Source of the DNA: Pristionchus mayeri
Taxonomy: Eukaryota > Nematoda > Chromadorea > Rhabditida > Neodiplogasteridae
Assembly: GCA_036245805.1 (NCBI GenBank)
Contig: BTRK01000005.1
Coordinates: 3,720,001-3,784,000, forward strand
Direction of reading: 5' to 3'
Length of the DNA stretch: 64,000 bases
Shown here one piece after another: positions 57,764-64,000 of the stretch (position 1 is the stretch's first letter; each line of letters starts with the position of its first letter). The notes below the pieces were generated by a model, which worked only from the letters and a program-made list of their open reading frames with translations, did no database searches and was not told the origin of the DNA. The position numbers were made by a program, and so were the translations under genes.

Positions 57764-58559
57764 ATGAGACTCATCATCATCTGCGCACTCTTCCTCATCG
57801 TAGTCGATGCGTGCTGTATGAACAAGATTACAAGAAAGGTAGAGTCCGAAATTCATGCATGTTGAGGTATGCAGATGTGTCTATGTCAAAGCGTGTTGTG
57901 CTCTTGCACTAGGGCTAATTTAAAGTTAAAGGAAATTGTGTCATTTTAGAACTGGTCATTTTTGCAAATGGTGAACACTAAAGTGCTCTAAATTCATAAA
58001 CGAGTTCAATAGCGAAGTGTTCTAAATGATAAGCTACCAGTTAAAGGTAAAGGTACGCTCCTTCATCAAGAGTGAGCTCGCGTGAGCACACTGCTAGGAC
58101 CTAGTCGTTGGTGGATGTAAAAATGAAACACACCCAACTAATTAAATTTGCTAGACAAATATAAATAAATTACAATTCAGTGCTGCGGTAAAAGTTGCTG
58201 CGTGTTCTGTTGCGGCTGTGAGAGATGTGATGAGCAGTGCATGACTGAGAGTGAGTACCATTGTGGGTATTTTTGTGGCCATTTTGGAAAATTAGTGACC
58301 ATTCTGGGTATCTTAGCAGCAATTGTGAGTTTTTTTTGCATAATTATCGGATGTTTACGATGAAATAATGAGCAGTGCACGGCAGAGAGTGAGCACTATT
58401 TCATTAGAGTTCGATAAACTATAATTTGTTCACGATCTCATACGTCGAATAGTACAACATAATCCGAAAATTGATCCATTTTCAATTTTACATAAAAAAT
58501 ATTTGCAGCCGGAGATAATGTAGGCGTGCTGGAGAGACGAAAAAGAGGAACCGCTGGTG
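57764..58559 (+). CDS. Small secreted Cys-rich peptide (3' end not found)
   Basis: Exon 57764-57838 encodes a signal peptide (MRLIIICALFLIVVDA) and CCMNKITRK. Exon 58181-58250 is extremely Cys-rich (CCGKSCCVFCCGCERCDEQC). Exon 58509-58559 reads DNVGVLERRKRGTAG with a dibasic RRKR site. Phases agree at both introns. The last exon was not found; hairpin and G-run sequence follows. A partial copy of the exon-2 end (GAGCAGTGCACGGCAGAGAG) lies near 58370. Paired-Cys packing and processing sites suggest a secreted or cuticle/defence-type peptide. No family recognised and no activity is claimed. Confidence 0.55.
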
Positions 58560-58579
58560 GTGAGTGAAAATAATCAGTT

Positions 58580-58715
58580 CCGGGGGGGGGGGGGGGGGCG
58601 GGAGTAGTGCAAATGACTCTCCTCAGTTTGCACGCTATCTCGTCCATCTGAGCGGTGAGAGAGCGTGCAAACCGAAGATAGTCAGACGGTTGCTCGGGGG
58701 GGGGGGGGGGGTGAC
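58580..58715. repeat. Family-H hairpin between two poly-G runs
   Basis: A diverged family-H hairpin (CAGTTTGCACGCTATCTCG, GAGAGAGCGTGCAAACCG) at about 58599-58697 has G runs of roughly 16-18 on both sides, in the same orientation. The runs could form G-quadruplexes. It lies just after the last recognised exon of the Cys-rich peptide gene. Confidence 0.85.
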
Positions 58716-58719
58716 AAAA

Positions 58720-59205
58720 GCACGATCAAAGCACAACGGATCAGCATTCGCTCGATTTGACCTAGCATCTGGGGAGTTGTTTCTTTGTTACCTGTATGTG
58801 CCACACTATACCACTCTGATTAGATCTTCTGACTAATTGATACTGGTATCAATGAAACAACACCCCAAATGCTAACTCAAATATCAAGCGAATGCTCATC
58901 CGTTGTGATTTTGCCAATTGTGATTTTGCCACCCCCTCACCGTTCAGTGCGCCTACTACGATGGTTCACAACGAGCTCATACAATTCAATCTATTCTAGG
59001 TTCGCTGCCATGGCTGCGAATGGTGATGTACTAATCTATAACACACAAATCGATTTGATTGATTGTATATCCAGATGGAGGATGGTTTTCTTGATGCTAT
59101 ATAATCTACAACTTTACTTGAGTATGTTTATGCCTGTTAATGATGATAAGCCATGTGTTCTCTTTCAAATGAGTTCCTCAATTATCCATTGCTCGATGCA
59201 TTAGG
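58720..59205. other. Spacer between convergent genes
   Basis: A 111-codon frame at 58869-59204 (+) has no motif. No exon for the Cys-rich peptide gene was fixed here, though one could exist. The stop of the minus-strand gene follows at 59211. Confidence 0.35.
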
Positions 59206-59210
59206 ATGCT

Positions 59211-62200
59211 TCACGAATATGAATTGACATTGCAATTATCGCTCTCCTCTTCTGGAAAACAACATTATATTATTAGCGAAAAGATGATTCAGCTCACTTT
59301 CTGTAATGGACGGAACTGAATCTTGCGTAATATGTGCATATCCGCAATTAGCCACTTCTGAACACAAGTATTTTTAATATGGCATTATTATTCAATGTAG
59401 AACAATTATATTTACCAGTGGTATTGTTCTCAACTATCATCGCATACACACTTTCTTTCGGGTGAGCAATTCGTGTTGTGGACGGGTCAATCTCCGGAAG
59501 CGGGGCATTCAAACGGCGAGTGTATCTCTGCATACAACCATTTTCAAACAAAAACATCTTAACTTACCGATTTTCGATGTCGCGAAATTGCACAACATAA
59601 CAGGAAAGCGACGTAAATTATGATTACGATAAGTGCAATGAATGGGTATTTGCAAGATGATGAAACTAAAAACACCTCGTTTTTTTAGTTAAATTAAGCA
59701 CCACACTCACCTGACAACACACTGAACACATCAGGAGCATTTTCTTCTGATCGTTCTTTCAATGAAACACGCCCGAGTGGACCCTGAGCTATCCAATCGC
59801 CGAAATAGCTTTGGAATGACCATCCATCTCCGTTCCGTATAGGCGTCCACATTTCCAGTCTTGCAGGTAGATCGCGATATGAAGTATTCGCACTGAGGAA
59901 CTTTCCGGCGCAGTATGCCTTCATCGCGACCTGTCGCAATTATGTTATATTTGCTCACAAGAATCTCACCGCAACTGCGTATGGAAGTTAAACAAACCAA
60001 TATCAAAACAACCATGTAAATGGGTGATGTTCTATACCTTCCCCTCACGATTCTCGATTTGCCATCGATCTAATTCCTTGAAATGTAGAGCATTCAGCCT
60101 CTCCCAGTCAGAATAGTGCCTATGCATAGCACATCCTCGAAGGCTCATATTGTTCGAAGATTCAATGTAGTGCAGCCCAGCTATTTCTGCTGCTCCATCA
60201 TAATTGTCAGGAACGAGACCTAAAATAGATAATTCATTTTCGTTGCTACTCATGCGTAGATTTTCCATCACCTATGATTGTAAGGAGGAATTGTATTTCG
60301 CAATACCTGTCCATAATTCGAATCGGAAGTGTCCCTCAGATGCCAAGTCGTCATTGGAAATGTGCAAAGACCCGGTATCATTCGCATTCAATAATCCTCG
60401 ATTTCGCATCAGCAAGGACCTCGATCCATAGCTGTTCTCGAACGAGAGCCACATTTGGCGTTCCTCCGATATCTCGATACGATCTCCACGAATTCGCAGG
60501 AACTTACCCCGTAAACACTCAGGCTCGAGTGAGATCTGCAATTTTTGAATCGTTTTTTTACGATTCAAAATTTTTAAATCGTCAAAATGTGTCACTATAT
60601 CGAATTTAACATTTACCAGTGCGTTGTCTTCAGTAACATGCCAGAGGGCGCACTTTGAGAGATGCAGAGAGTAGTCCATTTTGCTGGAATCCACGTAGAC
60701 TCCATACTGCGATTCTGAAGTTCGAAGAAAATGTCCTAGATTCGTCTTGATGTAGCGCATTCCAGCTAATGCTCTGGAGTTGAGAGTTTTACCTGAATAT
60801 GTAAAGCATAATTTCGAAAAGGCGGGAGTTTACGGACGATAGGATTGTTGCATTTGCCGATAACCTACTTGAACGAATCCAGAAGTGTGTCGACGTGTCG
60901 TTGTTGTTGTTTACCACTTTCAATGATCCGTAGTTGTCTGCGCTCAGAAAGCTTCGAACATCGTCCATAAATGACCAGGATCCATCGTGATTGTTGCGTG
61001 GGGTCCACAATGAAGAATCGGACCAAGGCGCAGTGTCGACGGAGCCGGAAATGCTCACTCGCAAGTATTTATCCGAACATACGCAACGGAGTGAAACCTG
61101 TAATAAGCCGTTTACTCAATAATAAATGCATAATTATCATAATTGTAAATATTTCAACCTTTCCTTTCTGTTCACTGATGTTCCAGAGTCCGCATGGCGA
61201 TTCAGTCAGGCTCAAATTCACTCCGGCGGAATCTGCTTCTAACATGATACAACGAAAAAATCCGCCGTTAGTTGTCTGTATTGTCCGCATTTCACCACCT
61301 TCCTCTGCCAGGCTTAAAGCCAATGTATTAGATACCTGAAAATTGATGTGCATAATGTATAAAACATATTTAAATAATTTTAGAAACCTCAGTTGATGAA
61401 GTTGTCCAGGTGGGAGGACGGTGGTGGAAGTAAAATTCATCGTCAGGTAGTCGCCCTTAAAAGTTTTTAGTTCAATATGATCTTTGCAGAATTTGCGCCA
61501 TCCCCAAGAGCAACGTGGTGGCCTATGTATGAGCATTTCCTACAACATCGTTCGATGTCTATGATCTGACCTGTCCACGTTGGTAGCCAAAAGTTTTCGG
61601 AATCGTCGGCGAGATCCTTAGTGATGTAAGCGGTTCCGTTTGCGTCAGCTCTCAAAAATCCGCCGTAATCACTCAGAAACGACCAGGATCCATCATCATT
61701 CTTGTAGGGAATCCACAGCACATCGGTCATTTGGAAGCTGACCGCGAGGTCTACTGCACCTGCAATCATTGATTTGAAAGCTCCTGCACCATTCGTGGCA
61801 TTCCACATACCATCTGGACGAGCACACAGATATCGGTCGGGTTGGTACGACTTGAAAAGCACCTGCATATCGTTGAACGGAATGTGTATCATCAGTATGC
61901 AAATCGGCACACATCGCGAAAAGCATTCGAACCTTTCCGTCATGGTCCTCGATGATCCAGCGCTCCTCTTGATCTTTTGGTCTGGTGCCAAAATCAACGC
62001 GTCGTTCCTTGCCCCAACCACGAAGGAGCGTATTGTGAAAGACTGACTTGATACATCGCTGGCCGGATGCTTGTCCGGAGGGAGCACGTTCGAACCCTTA
62101 AAATGCTTCATTCCAGGCAATAGTATATCTTTAATTCCATACAGTAATTTTTGATTAATTAATAGGAATATGAATTACTTGTTTTGTGTTTTGATTTACA

Positions 62201-62923
62201 TTAATTCGTAAAAGCAATGATGACCTGTCCACGATTCCAACCAAAAGTGTTCCCATGCACCGATTCCGCCTTTAATTGTGTACACGGACCCATTTTTATC
62301 GGCGCTCAAGTAGCCACCGTAATCGCTTTGAAATGACCAGGATCCGTCCTCATTCTTGGCAGGAGTCCATTTTAAAGTATCCTGAATCAGAGTAAAATTT
62401 GTTTTCGTATTGCGAAACCGAGCCGCATTTAATAATGGGAAATGCTAACATTTTGCAGTCCTACGTTGAGTGGCATCCACGAGTCTTGAGACTCCATCTT
62501 GTCCGAAAGGTTTACTGAACCGTCCATATTCGCGCGGATGTACTTGCCCGTCGAGCATAACGGCTCTAATGCGACCTGATAATTACACTCGAAAATGCTA
62601 ACTCATGATATTATATTTGTCTAGCCCAAAATTCCTCACCTTAACGCTTTGCTCGGAGATGGTCCATTGTGCGCAAGCTTTACGATTTTGTGTTAGATCG
62701 ACGTTACTTGTTTCCGACATGCTGTTCCGTATGAATGTTCCATGATATGATCTGAGAGACCTCCGCCCAATCGCCTCTTTTGACACATACTCAGCTTCGT
62801 TCAGTTGAAACTGACAGTATACCATTGAAAAAAAATCAAAATTGAGGGCAAAACATAACACACAAAAAAGGAAAAACTCACATTATTCAGAAAGATGCAG
62901 ATGAATAATATTGATTTAATCAT
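59211..62923 (-). CDS. Membrane protein of five fascin/beta-trefoil-like modules
   Basis: Exons in gene order: 62923-62882 (signal peptide MIKSILFICIFLNN), 62810-62640, 62575-62465, 62381-62225, 62096-61933, 61862-61571, about 61536-61390, 61335-61159, 61097-60869, 60792 to about 60610, about 60538-60310, about 60222-60047, about 59932-59711, about 59690-59580, about 59535-59415, about 59365-59290, 59251-59211 (TGA). Five modules of about 150 residues repeat one plan: W-x-I-x-E-x-x-GK (RWIIEDHDGK), then V-x-L-x...G-Y/F-L-x-A (KYIRANMDGSVNL), then W-T-P-x-N-x-DGSWSF-x-x-D-Y-GG-F/Y-L-x-AD-x-NG (NDDGSWSFLSDYGGFLRADA), ending FWLPTWTG. This is the lobe pattern of fascin-type beta-trefoils. After module five come a membrane helix (PFIALIVIIIYVAFLLCCAI) and a tail (HPKESVYAMIVENN). 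The exon at 61536-61390 does not splice in frame as I read it. Extracellular ligand binding is inferred from topology. Confidence 0.7.
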
Positions 62924-63040
62924 GGATGAAGAACACAACAAGAAATGGAGAAATCAAGAAATGTATTTGAATATTGGGTGTAAAGTTCTGATTAGTTATA
63001 CTGCTAGTCAAGCGAAATTTGTTCGAACTAACGCGCGGTT

Positions 63041-63130
63041 AGTAATCGTCTGACTCTCCTCTGTTTGCACGTTCTCGCCGGTCTTACAGACGAAAGAGCG
63101 TGCAAACTAAAGAGAGTCAGACGATTGCTC
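63041..63130. repeat. Family-H hairpin with long flanking direct repeat
   Basis: CGTCTGACTCTCCTCTGTTT and GCACGTTCTCGCCGG pair with the right half (GAAAGAGCGTGCAAACTAAA, GAGAGTCAGACGATTGCTC). CGCGCGGTTAGTAATCG flanks it on both sides (near 63032 and 63130), a candidate target-site duplication of about 17 bp. Confidence 0.88.
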
Positions 63131-63139
63131 GCGCGGTTA

Positions 63140-64000
63140 GTAATCGCTTTAGCGAATGCGAGCGTAGATTGTTCACTATTGCAACATGGGGGGGAGAAAG
63201 ATGAGTGATAGACGGAAGGAGAGGAGAGAGAGTTAGAAATGTTGTTGTGTGCAGACAGTGGGTAGAGTAGAAGATGATAAAATGAATGACTTAGAAACAC
63301 ACGATGGAATATGTTGATAGCAAAGTGTTCTGAATGTATATTTGCATGTCGATATATAGCTGCATTTAAAGAAATACATATTTATACTTTTCATACCATT
63401 CATTTTCAAAACTGGCACCACGCAGCGAGATATCGTGATTACCATTTCATGAGCATTCAATCGTCTTCTTTGAATAAGGTTTTTCTGAGAATCATTCACA
63501 GACATTTATATATTTGAATCCGATGTAATGGAGAGGGCAACGAGGGGACTCGTGAAAAGTCCCATGAACAACAATTAATCAATGCGATCAGCGAGGAAGA
63601 CTTGCATAGTCGATTGTGATGTGTCATTGCCCGTCCAATCCAGCAATTCGCATATGAGACATTACTAGTTGCATACTTGATGGTATGTGTTAGGCGATCA
63701 AATGCTAGAGGTCATGATCCCGCACCCTCCCATTATGCTGCACCGCCTTCTCGATTGAGCTAAAGGAATAGCATATGAGAGGAATCGCGAGAGAATCGAC
63801 TATTCAGCGGCAGTGAAATTCAAACTCCACCAATCCCATCAAACATTTGGCACACATATTTCAAATGGTGCTCTTTACTGTCGTCATTTTTGAGATTCAC
63901 AAGGTCAAACATGGTACAACCATTTTTCGGCAGTCAAATCATGCGCATTTGCATGATCATAACATCGTTTAAATTAAAGAAATGAATTCCGTTATTTTTA
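63140..64000. other. Right-end stretch without recognised gene
   Basis: Frames of 68-90 codons on both strands (63028-63517) lack motifs. It may hold the promoter of the minus-strand beta-trefoil gene, but no clear element was identified. Confidence 0.4.

Noticed and set aside
1..64000. tRNA, rRNA, CRISPR array, bacterial operon signals
   Set aside because: No cloverleaf with a GGTTCRA-type arm, no rRNA-like block and no regularly spaced repeat array was seen. The intron-rich genes exclude a bacterial source.

Overview
This window reads as genomic DNA of a free-living nematode. The signs are many short introns with T-rich acceptors ending in CAG or TAG, compact multi-exon genes, and nematode-typical families: CX-module protein, srw/Dmsr-like receptor, F-box protein, C-type lectin, DAF-7-like TGF-beta ligand. 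The family mix and the crowd of mariner elements and foldback repeats suggest a diplogastrid such as Pristionchus. That placement is inference; no single marker proves it.

Layout. 1-2.8 kb: no convincing gene, one imperfect inverted repeat. 2.9-7.4 kb (+): three tandem copies of a membrane-anchored beta/gamma-crystallin gene; the first looks intact, the second and third carry in-frame TGA codons, and a 0.75 kb palindrome sits inside the third. 7.4-10.9 kb: gene-poor, with inverted repeats and a short tandem duplication. 10.9-21.7 kb (+): two tandem srw/Dmsr-like peptide-receptor genes, both apparently decayed; a 1.08 kb palindrome-of-palindromes lies in the first, and an inverted repeat plus a TA-flanked DNA transposon lie in introns of the second. 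22.5-27.3 kb (-): a TGF-beta ligand of DAF-7/activin type, with a mariner-type element inserted inside a propeptide exon and a Trp at a cystine-knot position. 27.4-28.9 kb: a minisatellite and an endonuclease fragment of an RTE-like retroelement. 30.2-31.1 kb (-): a C-type-lectin-like gene.

31.8-35.9 kb: a mariner element split by a CR1-like LINE. 36-37.3 kb: a 1.3 kb foldback element. 37.8-38.4 kb: the 3' part of a chemoreceptor. 39-40.5 kb: repeats and a LINE tail. 41.2-41.7 kb (+): a broken relative of the large gene at the right end. 43.6-48.3 kb (+): a 14-exon CX-module single-pass membrane protein. 50.5-55.8 kb (-): two tandem F-box-like genes, each with a mariner copy 150-200 bp upstream of its start. 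57.8-58.6 kb (+): a small secreted Cys-rich peptide. 59.2-62.9 kb (-): a secreted-then-anchored receptor-like protein built from five fascin/beta-trefoil-like modules.

The genes do not form one pathway. Most encode surface or secreted proteins (crystallin, receptor, lectin, CX module, beta-trefoil, Cys-rich peptide, TGF-beta), typical of a fast-turnover, lineage-specific chromosome region where tandem duplication, transposition and gene decay go on together. The least familiar items are the membrane-anchored beta/gamma-crystallin cluster, the modular beta-trefoil receptor with its decayed relative, and the nested palindromes.
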